Assembly (NCBI RefSeq): GCF_014650675.1
Contig: NZ_BMVK01000006.1
Coordinates: 310,001-374,000 of the forward strand
From: Streptomyces anulatus
Lineage (GTDB): Bacteria > Actinomycetota > Actinomycetes > Streptomycetales > Streptomycetaceae
DNA: 64,000 nt
Direction: 5' to 3'
Below the pieces are notes generated by a model, which saw only the letters and a program-made list of their open reading frames with translations, was not told the origin of the DNA and ran no database searches. Both the position numbers and the translations under genes were made by a program. This document shows, piece by piece, positions 1-7,946 of the stretch. The first letter of the stretch is position 1. Each line of letters starts with the position of its first letter.

Positions 1-483
1 GGGCTCGGGGTGGGGCTTGGTCCGGGTGACCTCGTCCCCGGCGACGGTGAGCGCGAAGTGGTGGCGGCCCACCGATTCCAGCACCCGGTCGATGATCCGG
101 CGGTGGGAGGCGGAGACGAGCGCGGTGGGCACCTCGTACGCGGCGAGCTCGGCGAGCAGCCGCTCGGCCCCCGGCATCAGCGGCACCCCGCGCTCGATGC
201 GCTTCTCGAACCCGTCGTTGAGCAGCACGGTCAGCTCCTCCAGCCGGATGTCGGCGCCGGTGACGTCGATGAGGTAGCCGGCGCTGCGGGTCATCGGACC
301 GCCGACGACCACGTCCCGCCAGGACTCGTCCAGCCGGTGCCCGAGTCCGGCGAAGACCTCCTTCTCGACGTCCCACCAGAAGCCCTCGGTATCGACCAGG
401 GTTCCGTCCATGTCGAGAAGGACCGCCTGCAGGGCGGCGCCTTCGGCCGTGCGGGTCAAGGACGCGGGGACCGTACTGGTCAT
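1..483 (-). CDS. HAD-superfamily hydrolase (partial, C-terminus off left edge)
   Basis: These are the first 161 codons of a haloacid-dehalogenase superfamily hydrolase. Motif I reads DMDGTLVDT, with Asp24 as the expected nucleophile and Asp26 as acid/base. The serine in ALVSASHRR fits motif II, and the lysine in TRTKPHPEP, at the very edge, fits motif III. The stretch between motifs I and II is helical and of the size of a C1 cap, as in phosphoglycolate phosphatases and beta-phosphoglucomutases. The start is ATG 483. The gene lies 145 nt downstream of metH on the same strand, but a hairpin separates them, so it probably has its own promoter. The substrate cannot be assigned from what is visible. 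Confidence 0.85.
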   Translation of the reverse strand, partial: MTSTVPASLTRTAEGAALQAVLLDMDGTLVDTEGFWWDVEKEVFAGLGHRLDESWRDVVVGGPMTRSAGYLIDVTGADIRLEELTVLLNDGFEKRIERGVPLMPGAERLLAELAAYEVPTALVSASHRRIIDRVLESVGRHHFALTVAGDEVTRTKPHPEP

Positions 484-510
484 CCGGCACACCTTCCGTA
501 AGGGACGAGA

Positions 511-553
511 AGGCCGGCCGCCATTCCCGGAAAAACGGGAGGGCGACCGGCCT
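511..553 (-). terminator. Likely metH terminator hairpin
   Basis: A long imperfect stem with outer arms AGGCCGG (511-517) and CCGGCCT (547-553) and inner arms around an A-rich GAAAAA loop. It lies just after the metH stop codon in the direction of transcription and before the HAD gene. No long T-run follows, as is usual in Streptomyces. Confidence 0.6.
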
Positions 554-554
554 G

Positions 555-571
555 CACTGGACCGACCAGTG
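555..571. promoter_or_regulatory. Inverted repeat upstream of the HAD gene
   Basis: CACTGG-ACCGA-CCAGTG is a perfect 6-bp inverted repeat with a 5-nt centre, about 70 nt upstream of the HAD start. Its size and symmetry fit a TetR/GntR-type operator, and it shares ACCGACC-GT with the operators at 49.4 and 56.6 kb. Function is inferred only. Confidence 0.3.
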
Positions 572-628
572 TACGACGTGTCCGGCCGCGGTGCGCGAAG
601 GGCGCGAGGCCGCGGCGGAAACACCGGG

Positions 629-3600
629 CTACCGCGCGTTGAAGTACTTCGCCTCGGGGTGGTGGATGACGATGGCGTCGGTGGACTGTTCCGGGTGGAG
701 CTGGAACTCCTCGGAGAGGTGCACGCCGATCCGCTCCGGCTGCAGGAGGTCGGCGATCTTCGCCCGGTCCTCCAGGTCCGGGCACGCCCCGTAACCGAGC
801 GAGAACCGCGCGCCTCGGTACTTCAGCGCGAACATGTCCTCGACGTCCGCCGGGTCCTCGCCCGCGAAGCCGAGCTCGCTGCGGACCCGGGCGTGCCAGT
901 ACTCGGCGAGCGCCTCGGCGAGCTGGACGGACAGCCCGTGCAGCTCCAGGTAGTCGCGGTAGGAGTTGGCGGCGAACAGCTCGGCGGTGGCCTCGCCGAT
1001 CCGGGAGCCGACCGTGACGATCTGGAGGCCGATGACGTCGATCTCGCCGGACTCCTCGGGGCGGAAGAAGTCGGCGAGGCAGAGGCGGCGGCCCCGGCGC
1101 TGGCGCGGGAAGGTGAAGCGGGTGCGCTCGGAGCCGTCGTCGTTGAGGAGGACCAGGTCGTCGCCCTTGGAGACGCAGGGGAAGTAGCCGTAGACGACGG
1201 CCGCTTCCAGGAGGTTGTTGGACTGGAGGTGGTCGAGCCAGCCGCGCAGGTGCGGGCGTCCCTCGGTCTCCACCAGCTCCTCGTACGTCGGTCCGTCGCC
1301 GGTCCGGGCCTGCTTGAGGCCCCACTGGCCCTTGAACAGCGCGCCCTCGTCGAGCCAGGAGGCGTAGTCCTTGAGCGGGATGCCCTTGATGACGCGGGTG
1401 CCCCGGAACGGCGGCTCGGGAATGGGGTTGGTGATGGAGACGTCCGAGCGCACCGAGCCCTCGGGCTCCTCGACCTCCAGCACGGCCACATCCTTCTTGG
1501 GGACCCGGCGCTGCTTCAGTTCGGGCAGGGCCGCACCGGGCACTCCGCGCTTGACGCCGATGAGCGCGTCCATGAGGCGCAGGCCCTCGAAAGCGTCCCG
1601 GGCGTAGCGGACCTCGCCCTCGTAGATCTCGTGCAGGTCCTGTTCGACGTAGGCCCGGGTCAGCGCGGCGCCACCGAGGATCACCGGGAAGTCGGCGGCC
1701 ATCTTGCGCTGGTTGAGCTCCTGGAGGTTCTCCTTCATGATCACCGTCGACTTCACCAGGAGGCCGGACATGCCGATCACGTCGGCGCGGTGCTCCTCGG
1801 CGGCTTCCAGGATCGCGGAGACGGGCTGCTTGATGCCGAGGTTGACGACGTTGTAGCCGTTGTTGGAGAGGATGATGTCGACGAGGTTCTTGCCGATGTC
1901 GTGGACGTCGCCGCGGACGGTGGCGAGCACGATGGTGCCCTTGCCGTCGTCGTCGGTCTTCTCCATGTGCGGCTCCAGATGGGCCACCGCGCTCTTCATG
2001 ACCTCGGCCGACTGGAGGACGAACGGCAGCTGCATCTGGCCGGAGCCGAACAGCTCGCCGACCACCTTCATGCCTTCCAGCAGCGTGTTGTTGACGATGT
2101 CGAGGGCCGGGGTGTCCTGGAGGGCCTCGTCGAGGTCGGCCTCCAGGCCGTTCTTCTCGCCGTCGATGATGCGGCGCTGGAGGCGCTCGTCCAGCGGGAG
2201 GGCCATCAGCTCCTCGGCCTTGCCCGCCTTCATCGACTTCATGTTGACGCCCTCGAAGAGCTCCATGAGCTTCTGGAGGGGGTCGTAGCCCTCGGCGCGG
2301 CGGTCGTAGATCAGGTCGAGGGCGACCTTGACCTGCTCCTCCTCCAGCCGGGCGATCGGCAGGATCTTGGAGGCGTGCACGATCGCGGAGTCCAGGCCCG
2401 CCTTGACGCACTCGTCGAGGAAGACGGAGTTCAGCACGACCCGGGCGGCCGGGTTCAGGCCGAAGGAGATGTTGGAGAGGCCCAGCGTGGTCTGGACGTC
2501 CGGGTGGCGCTTCTTCAGCTCACGGATCGCCCCGATGGTGGCGATGCCGTCGCCCCGGGACTCCTCCTGGCCGGTGCAGATGGTGAAGGTCAGGGTGTCG
2601 ATGAGGATGTCGGACTCGTGGATGCCCCAGTTGGTGGTGAGGTCCTCGATCAGCCGCTCGGCGATGGCGACCTTGTGCTCGATCGTGCGGGCCTGCCCCT
2701 CCTCGTCGATCGTCAGGGCGATCAGCGCGGCGCCGTGCTCGGAGGCCAGGGCGCTGACCTGCGCGAAGCGGGACTCGGGGCCGTCGCCGTCCTCGTAGTT
2801 GACCGAGTTCAGCACGGCCCGGCCGCCGAGCTTCTCCAGGCCGGCGCGCAGGACGGGCAGCTCGGTGGAGTCCAGCACGATCGGGAGGGTGGAGGCGGTC
2901 GCGAAGCGGCCGGCCAGCTCCGCCATGTCGGCGACGCCGTCACGGCCCACGTAGTCGACGCAGAGGTCGAGCATGTGCGCGCCCTCGCGGATCTGGTCGC
3001 GGGCCATCTCCACGCAGTCGTCCCAGCGGGCCTCCAGCATGGCCTCGCGGAACTTCTTGGAGCCGTTGGCGTTGGTGCGCTCCCCGATCGCCAGGTAGGC
3101 GGTGTCCTGCCGGAAGGGGATGGTCTGGTAGAGCGAGGCCGCGCCGGGCTCGGGGCGCGGGTCCCGCTCGGTCGGCGTGAGCCCCCGGGTGCGCTCGACG
3201 ACGGCCCGCAGGTGCTCCGGAGTCGTACCGCAGCAGCCGCCGATGAGGGAGAGGCCGTAGTCCCGGACGAAGTTCTCCTGGGAGTCGGCGAGACCGTCGG
3301 GGCCGAGCGGGAAGTGCGCGCCGTCCTTGGTGAGGACGGGCAGGCCGGCGTTGGGCATGCACATCAGGGGCGTACGGGAGTGGCGGGCGAGGTAGCGCAG
3401 GTGCTCGCTCATCTCGTCCGGGCCGGTCGAGCAGTTCAGGCCGATCAGGTCGATGCCCAGCGGCTCCAGGGCCGTCAGGGCGGCGCCGATCTCGGAGCCC
3501 AGCAGCATGACGCCGGTCGTCTCGAAGGCGAGGGAGCAGATCAGCGGCACGTGGACGCCGAGGGCGTCCATCGCCCGGCGCGCTCCGATGATGCTGGACT

Positions 3601-4141
3601 TGGTCTGCAGCAGGTCCTGGGTGGTCTCGACGATCAGGGCGTCGGAGCCGCCCGCGAGGAGGCCCTCGGCGTTCTTCTGGTAGCCGTCGCGCAGGACGTC
3701 GTAGGTGATGTGGCCGAGCGAGGGCAGCTTGGTGCCGGGGCCGATCGAGCCGAGGACCCAGCGCTGGCGTCCGTCCTTCGCCGCGAACTCGTCCGCGACC
3801 TCGCGGGCGATCCGGGCGCCGGACTCGGAGAGCTCGACGATCCGGTCGGCGATCTCGTACTCGTTCGCGGCGGAGTGGTTCGCGCCGAAGGTGTTGGTCT
3901 CGACGCAGTCGACGCCGACCGCGAAGTACTCCTCGTGGACCGAGCGCACGATGTCGGGCCGGGTGATGTTCAGGATCTCGTTGCAGCCTTCGAGGTTCTC
4001 GAAGTCCTCCAGCGTGGGGTCCTGTGCCTGGAGCATGGTGCCCATCGCCCCGTCGGCCACCACCACACGGGTGGCGAGTGCCTCTCGGAGTGCGTCTGCG
4101 CGGGTCCGGCTGTCGGCGGCGGATGTCGGCAACGAGGCCAT
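629..4141 (-). CDS. metH: Cobalamin-dependent methionine synthase
   Basis: Transfers a methyl group from 5-methyltetrahydrofolate to homocysteine through enzyme-bound methylcobalamin. The 1170-residue protein has the full four-module order. The N-terminal homocysteine domain carries zinc cysteines in GLNCSTGP and GGCCGTTPE. The folate domain has IGERTNANGSKKF. The cobalamin domain has the DVHDIG motif, whose His747 would be the lower axial cobalt ligand. The C-terminal reactivation domain binds S-adenosylmethionine. The start ATG 4141 gives MASLPTSAADSR; the reading frame continues 63 codons upstream but without family-like sequence. It is divergent from gylR, and a terminator-like hairpin follows it. 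Length is slightly below the E. coli enzyme (about 1227). Confidence 0.97.
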   Translation of the reverse strand: MASLPTSAADSRTRADALREALATRVVVADGAMGTMLQAQDPTLEDFENLEGCNEILNITRPDIVRSVHEEYFAVGVDCVETNTFGANHSAANEYEIADRIVELSESGARIAREVADEFAAKDGRQRWVLGSIGPGTKLPSLGHITYDVLRDGYQKNAEGLLAGGSDALIVETTQDLLQTKSSIIGARRAMDALGVHVPLICSLAFETTGVMLLGSEIGAALTALEPLGIDLIGLNCSTGPDEMSEHLRYLARHSRTPLMCMPNAGLPVLTKDGAHFPLGPDGLADSQENFVRDYGLSLIGGCCGTTPEHLRAVVERTRGLTPTERDPRPEPGAASLYQTIPFRQDTAYLAIGERTNANGSKKFREAMLEARWDDCVEMARDQIREGAHMLDLCVDYVGRDGVADMAELAGRFATASTLPIVLDSTELPVLRAGLEKLGGRAVLNSVNYEDGDGPESRFAQVSALASEHGAALIALTIDEEGQARTIEHKVAIAERLIEDLTTNWGIHESDILIDTLTFTICTGQEESRGDGIATIGAIRELKKRHPDVQTTLGLSNISFGLNPAARVVLNSVFLDECVKAGLDSAIVHASKILPIARLEEEQVKVALDLIYDRRAEGYDPLQKLMELFEGVNMKSMKAGKAEELMALPLDERLQRRIIDGEKNGLEADLDEALQDTPALDIVNNTLLEGMKVVGELFGSGQMQLPFVLQSAEVMKSAVAHLEPHMEKTDDDGKGTIVLATVRGDVHDIGKNLVDIILSNNGYNVVNLGIKQPVSAILEAAEEHRADVIGMSGLLVKSTVIMKENLQELNQRKMAADFPVILGGAALTRAYVEQDLHEIYEGEVRYARDAFEGLRLMDALIGVKRGVPGAALPELKQRRVPKKDVAVLEVEEPEGSVRSDVSITNPIPEPPFRGTRVIKGIPLKDYASWLDEGALFKGQWGLKQARTGDGPTYEELVETEGRPHLRGWLDHLQSNNLLEAAVVYGYFPCVSKGDDLVLLNDDGSERTRFTFPRQRRGRRLCLADFFRPEESGEIDVIGLQIVTVGSRIGEATAELFAANSYRDYLELHGLSVQLAEALAEYWHARVRSELGFAGEDPADVEDMFALKYRGARFSLGYGACPDLEDRAKIADLLQPERIGVHLSEEFQLHPEQSTDAIVIHHPEAKYFNAR

Positions 4142-4200
4142 GGATGATCTCCCAGGGATGCGACGGCTGTCGGCTTTGCGTCCTTCTTGGGGAAGGCGCA
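4142..4200 (-). promoter_or_regulatory. metH leader with short hairpin (possible regulatory RNA)
   Basis: Read in the metH direction, this leader holds a 5-bp hairpin (CCTTC-CCCAA-GAAGG) followed at once by GACGCAAAGCC, about 40 nt before the start codon. GACGCAAAGCC resembles part of the cyclic-di-GMP-I riboswitch core, but the rest of that aptamer is not visible. No cobalamin or SAM riboswitch consensus could be recognised by eye. Treat as an untested leader. Confidence 0.2.
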
Positions 4201-4341
4201 CCTCGCCAGCGTAGCCGGACGCCGCCCGGGACCGTAGGTGCGTCCATGGGACGGACTGCATGCTGTGCGGGTGCGGCACGGGCGGTCCGGTGGCGGAGAC
4301 TTTCCCCCGGAGTCCGACGAAGGTCGGCATCGACCGATAGT

Positions 4342-4358
4342 GTTCAGCATTGTCGAAC
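4342..4358 (+). promoter_or_regulatory. GylR-like operator upstream of gylR
   Basis: GTTCAGCATTGTCGAAC has half-sites GTTC and GAAC and lies 22 nt before the gylR start. A 15/17 match recurs at 5378-5394 in front of glpF. IclR-family GylR is known in S. coelicolor to regulate both its own gene and the glycerol genes, so this is the likely autoregulatory site. Confidence 0.6.
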
Positions 4359-4380
4359 CGAGGTGGAGGAGTACGGCGCG

Positions 4381-5145
4381 ATGGCCAAGAACATCCAGTC
4401 GCTGGAGCGGGCGGCCGCGATGCTGCGTCTGCTGGCGGGCGGCGAGCGCCGGCTCGGGCTCTCCGACATCGCCTCCTCGCTGGGGCTGGCCAAGGGCACC
4501 GCGCACGGCATTCTGCGCACGCTCCAGCTGGAGGGCTTCGTCGAGCAGGACGCGGCGTCGGGGCGCTACCAGCTGGGCGCGGAGCTGCTGCGGCTGGGCA
4601 ACAGCTATCTGGACGTCCACGAGCTGCGGGCGCGCGCCCTCGTCTGGACGGACGACCTGGCCCGCTCCAGCGGCGAGAGCGTCCACCTCGGAGTGCTGCA
4701 CCAGCACGGCGTGCTGATCGTCCACCACGTCTTCCGGCCCGACGACAGCCGCCAGGTGCTGGAGGTCGGGGCCATGCAGCCGCTGCACTCCACGGCGCTG
4801 GGCAAGGTGCTGTCCGCGTACGACCCGGTGGCCCACAGCGAGGTCATGGAGGCGGAGCGCCGCTCCTTCACCGGGCGCACCGTCACCGCCGCCGACGCCT
4901 TCGAGTCGATGCTCGACCTGATCCGGGCCCAGGGCTGGGCCGCCGACGCGGAGGAGACCTGGGAGGGCGTGGCCGCGGTGGCCGCCCCGATCCACGACCG
5001 GCGCAGGATGCCCGTCGGGGCGGTGGCCGTGACCGGCGCGGTGGAACGGGTGGCCCCGGGCGGGACGCTGCGCCCCGAGCTGATCGCGGCCGTACGCGAC
5101 TGCGCCCGCGCGGTCTCCCGGGATCTGGGCGCCGGCCGCTTCTGA
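4381..5145 (+). CDS. gylR: Glycerol operon regulator GylR (IclR family)
   Basis: A 254-residue IclR-family transcription factor. The N-terminal winged helix-turn-helix (about residues 5-65) contains LGLSDIASSLGLAKGTAHGI, and the remainder is the IclR effector-binding domain (about 80-250). It sits directly upstream of glpF-glpK-glpD in the same orientation, the arrangement known for gylR in S. coelicolor, where the protein represses the glycerol genes and glycerol-3-phosphate is the likely inducer. Matching candidate operators lie before this gene and before glpF. ATG 4381 is preceded by a GGTGGAGGAG ribosome-binding region. It is divergent from metH, with about 240 nt between the two starts. 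Confidence 0.93.
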   Translation: MAKNIQSLERAAAMLRLLAGGERRLGLSDIASSLGLAKGTAHGILRTLQLEGFVEQDAASGRYQLGAELLRLGNSYLDVHELRARALVWTDDLARSSGESVHLGVLHQHGVLIVHHVFRPDDSRQVLEVGAMQPLHSTALGKVLSAYDPVAHSEVMEAERRSFTGRTVTAADAFESMLDLIRAQGWAADAEETWEGVAAVAAPIHDRRRMPVGAVAVTGAVERVAPGGTLRPELIAAVRDCARAVSRDLGAGRF

Positions 5146-5377
5146 CGGCCCGCACGGCCCGCCCCGCCCGCTCGCTCGCTGCACCGTCGGCCCCTCCCCC
5201 GCCCCGTACACCACCCGTGCCCGCCGCGGCCGCCCGGCGCCGGGCGGTCGCCCGCTCACGCCCCGGCGCGCCCCGGCCCGGACGCGCCCGTCGCGGTAAC
5301 GATCGCGTCGCGCACCGAGTCGTGGACCACAGAACCCTTGACGCTTCCTTCACTCGGGGGAAACACTGCCGTTCAAC

Positions 5378-5394
5378 GGTCGGCATTGTCGAAC
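5378..5394 (+). promoter_or_regulatory. GylR-like operator upstream of glpF
   Basis: GGTCGGCATTGTCGAAC matches the site before gylR at 15 of 17 positions, and the 12-mer GCATTGTCGAAC is identical in both. It lies about 160 nt before the glpF start. Inferred to be the operator through which GylR controls glpFKD. Confidence 0.6.
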
Positions 5395-5395
5395 G

Positions 5396-5417
5396 CCTAA
5401 CGGCAATACGCGTTAGG
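5396..5417. promoter_or_regulatory. Inverted repeat CCTAACG-N8-CGTTAGG in glp promoter
   Basis: Perfect 7-bp arms (5396-5402 and 5411-5417) begin two bases after the GylR-like site. It may be a second regulator's operator or part of an extended GylR site; the sequence alone cannot decide. Confidence 0.4.
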
Positions 5418-5551
5418 GTGTGACAGTGCCAAGGGCCGGTCAAGCCCTTACAGGTGGGCTGCCCACGCTTCGTGGATACCCATCTGGGGCGCGGAACACC
5501 GGCGGGACCGGTGCTTCGCTCTCCCCTGGACGAAGGACAAAGGAGTCGCGG

Positions 5552-6343
5552 GTGTCCAGCTCCGACATTTTCATCGGCGAGACCATAGGTACCGCCGTAC
5601 TCATCCTGCTCGGCGGCGGTGTCTGTGCCGCCGTCACGCTGAAGAGCTCGAAGGCCCGGAACGCGGGCTGGCTGGCCATCACCTTCGGGTGGGGTTTCGC
5701 CGTGCTGACCGGCGCCTATCTCGCCGGCGGCGTATCGGGCGCCCACCTCAATCCCGCGGTCACGGTCGGCCTCGCCATCGAGGGCGGCACCGCGTGGGGC
5801 GACGTTCCCCTCTACCTCGGCTCGCAGCTGCTCGGCGCGATGATCGGCGCCCTGCTGGTCTGGGCGGTCTACTACGGCCAGTTCCACGCCCACCTCACCG
5901 ACCCGGAGATCGTCGGGACCAAGTCCACCGACGAGGGCATGGTCGACCAGACCGCCGCCCCGAAGGCGGGCCCGGTCCTCGGGATCTTCTCCACCGGTCC
6001 GGAGATCCGCAACGGCGTGCAGAACGTCATCACCGAGATCATCGCCACCGCCGTGCTGGTCCTGGCGATCCTGACCCAGGGCCTGAACGGCGACGGCACC
6101 GGCCTCGGCACGCTCGGCGCACTGATCACCGCCCTGGTCGTCGTCGGTATCGGCCTCTCGCTCGGCGGCCCGACCGGCTACGCCATCAACCCGGTCCGCG
6201 ACCTCGGTCCGCGCATCGTGCACTCCCTGCTGCCGCTGCCGAACAAGGGTGGTTCGGACTGGGGCTACGCGTGGGTACCCATCGTGGGTCCGCTCGTCGG
6301 CGGCGCACTCGCCGGCGGGCTCTACAACCTCGCCTTCGCCTAG
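5552..6343 (+). CDS. glpF: Glycerol uptake facilitator (aquaglyceroporin)
   Basis: A 263-residue MIP-family channel that lets glycerol cross the membrane by facilitated diffusion. Both half-helix signatures are present: GAHLNPAVTVGLA in the first repeat and YAINPVRDLGPR in the second. The second reads NPV instead of the usual NPA; the following Arg, which forms the selectivity filter, and Asp, typical of glycerol facilitators, are kept. Six hydrophobic segments can be followed. GTG 5552 was chosen because AGGAG lies 6 nt upstream; the frame runs 44 codons further up without channel-like sequence. It is the first structural gene of glpF-glpK-glpD, 44 nt before glpK. Confidence 0.95.
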   Translation: MSSSDIFIGETIGTAVLILLGGGVCAAVTLKSSKARNAGWLAITFGWGFAVLTGAYLAGGVSGAHLNPAVTVGLAIEGGTAWGDVPLYLGSQLLGAMIGALLVWAVYYGQFHAHLTDPEIVGTKSTDEGMVDQTAAPKAGPVLGIFSTGPEIRNGVQNVITEIIATAVLVLAILTQGLNGDGTGLGTLGALITALVVVGIGLSLGGPTGYAINPVRDLGPRIVHSLLPLPNKGGSDWGYAWVPIVGPLVGGALAGGLYNLAFA

Positions 6344-6387
6344 TCCGAGCCGTACCTCTTCATTTCACAGACTTCCGGGAGCACACC

Positions 6388-7932
6388 GTGACCGACGCAC
6401 ACACCACCGGCACCCACGGCACCGGGCCGTTCATCGCGGCCATCGACCAGGGCACCACCTCCAGCCGCTGCATCGTCTTCGACAAGGACGGCCGGATCGT
6501 CTCCGTCGACCAGAAGGAGCACGAGCAGATCTTCCCGAAGCCGGGCTGGGTCGAGCACGACGCGACCGAGATCTGGGAGAACGTCCAGGAGGTCGTCGCC
6601 GGGGCCATCGTCAAGGCCGGCATCACCTCCGCCGACGTCAAGGCGATCGGCATCACCAACCAGCGCGAGACCACGCTGATGTGGGACAAGAACACCGGCG
6701 AGCCGGTGCACAATGCGCTGGTCTGGCAGGACACCCGCACCGACGCGCTCTGCAAGGAGCTCGGCCGCAACGTGGGCCAGGACCGGTTCCGCCGCGAGAC
6801 CGGGCTGCCGCTCGCCTCGTACTTCGCCGGCCCCAAGGTCCGCTGGCTGCTCGACAACGTCGAGGGGCTGCGCGAGCGCGCCGAGGCCGGCGACATCCTC
6901 TTCGGCACCATGGACTCCTGGGTCATCTGGAACCTGACCGGCGGCACCGACGGCGGGGTGCATGTCACCGACGTCACCAACGCCTCGCGCACCCTCCTGA
7001 TGAACCTGCACACCATGGCGTGGGACGAGAAGATCCTCCACTCCATCGGCATCCCGGCTGCGGTGCTCCCCGAGATCCGCTCCTCCGCCGAGGTCTACGG
7101 CCACGCCAAGGGCGGCATCCTCGACGGCATCCCGGTCGCCTCCGCGCTCGGCGACCAGCAGGCGGCGCTCTTCGGCCAGACCTGTTTCGCCGAGGGCGAG
7201 GCCAAGTCCACGTACGGCACCGGCACCTTCATGCTGATGAACACCGGCTCCACCCCGGTGAACTCGTACAACGGGCTGCTCACCACCGTCGGCTACCAGA
7301 TCGGCGACCAGCCCCCGGTGTACGCGCTGGAGGGCTCCATCGCGGTCACCGGCTCGCTGGTGCAGTGGATGCGCGACCAGATGGGCCTGATCAAGTCGGC
7401 CGCCGAGATCGAGACGCTGGCCTCCTCGGTCGAGGACAACGGCGGCGCGTACTTCGTGCCCGCCTTCTCCGGTCTCTTCGCCCCCTACTGGCGTCCCGAC
7501 GCCCGCGGGGTGATCACCGGTCTCACCCGCTACGTCACCAAGGCGCACATCGCCCGTGCCGTCCTGGAGGCCACCGCCTGGCAGACCCGCGAGATCAGCG
7601 ACGCCATGACGAAGGACTCCGGCGTCGAGCTGACCGCGCTCAAGGTCGACGGCGGCATGACGTCCAACAACCTGCTGATGCAGACGCTCGCCGACTTCCT
7701 GGACGCGCCCGTGGTGCGCCCCATGGTCGCCGAGACCACCTGCCTCGGCGCCGCCTACGCCGCCGGTCTCGCCGTCGGCTTCTGGCCGGACACCGACGCG
7801 CTGCGCGCCAACTGGCGCCGGGCCGCCGAGTGGACACCCCGCATGGACGCGGACACCCGTGCCCGCGAGTACAAGAGCTGGCTCAAGGCCGTCGAACGGA
7901 CCATGGGCTGGATCGAGGACGAAGAAAGCTGA
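6388..7932 (+). CDS. glpK: Glycerol kinase
   Basis: Phosphorylates glycerol to sn-glycerol-3-phosphate with ATP, trapping glycerol brought in by GlpF. The 514-residue FGGY-family protein has the N-terminal phosphate motif AIDQGTTSSRCIVFD, substrate-region NQRETTLMWD and a C-terminal ATP-site segment KVDGGMTSNN. Length fits the family (about 500). GTG 6388 has GGGAG 6 nt upstream. It is the middle gene of the glycerol operon, 44 nt after glpF and 14 nt before glpD, so co-transcription is very likely. Confidence 0.97.
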   Translation: MTDAHTTGTHGTGPFIAAIDQGTTSSRCIVFDKDGRIVSVDQKEHEQIFPKPGWVEHDATEIWENVQEVVAGAIVKAGITSADVKAIGITNQRETTLMWDKNTGEPVHNALVWQDTRTDALCKELGRNVGQDRFRRETGLPLASYFAGPKVRWLLDNVEGLRERAEAGDILFGTMDSWVIWNLTGGTDGGVHVTDVTNASRTLLMNLHTMAWDEKILHSIGIPAAVLPEIRSSAEVYGHAKGGILDGIPVASALGDQQAALFGQTCFAEGEAKSTYGTGTFMLMNTGSTPVNSYNGLLTTVGYQIGDQPPVYALEGSIAVTGSLVQWMRDQMGLIKSAAEIETLASSVEDNGGAYFVPAFSGLFAPYWRPDARGVITGLTRYVTKAHIARAVLEATAWQTREISDAMTKDSGVELTALKVDGGMTSNNLLMQTLADFLDAPVVRPMVAETTCLGAAYAAGLAVGFWPDTDALRANWRRAAEWTPRMDADTRAREYKSWLKAVERTMGWIEDEES

Positions 7933-7946
7933 CGAGGAGCATCACC

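Larger units (their letters stand above)
5146..5551 (+). other. gylR-glpF intergenic region with glycerol promoter
   Basis: No gene is visible in these 406 nt. The first half is GC-rich and featureless. The second half holds a GylR-like site (5378-5394), a separate inverted repeat (5396-5417) and an AGGAG ribosome-binding site at 5541-5545. The main glycerol promoter should lie around 5330-5450. Confidence 0.6.

Noticed and set aside
410..4147. A 1245-codon open frame on the plus strand opposite metH
   Set aside because: It is exactly antisense to a full-length methionine synthase and consists of low-complexity Val/Leu/Gly/Asp sequence typical of GC-rich antisense frames; no start signal or family motif.
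4142..4380. Cobalamin or SAM riboswitch upstream of metH
   Set aside because: I could not find the cobalamin B12-box or a SAM-type core by eye; only a short hairpin is visible.
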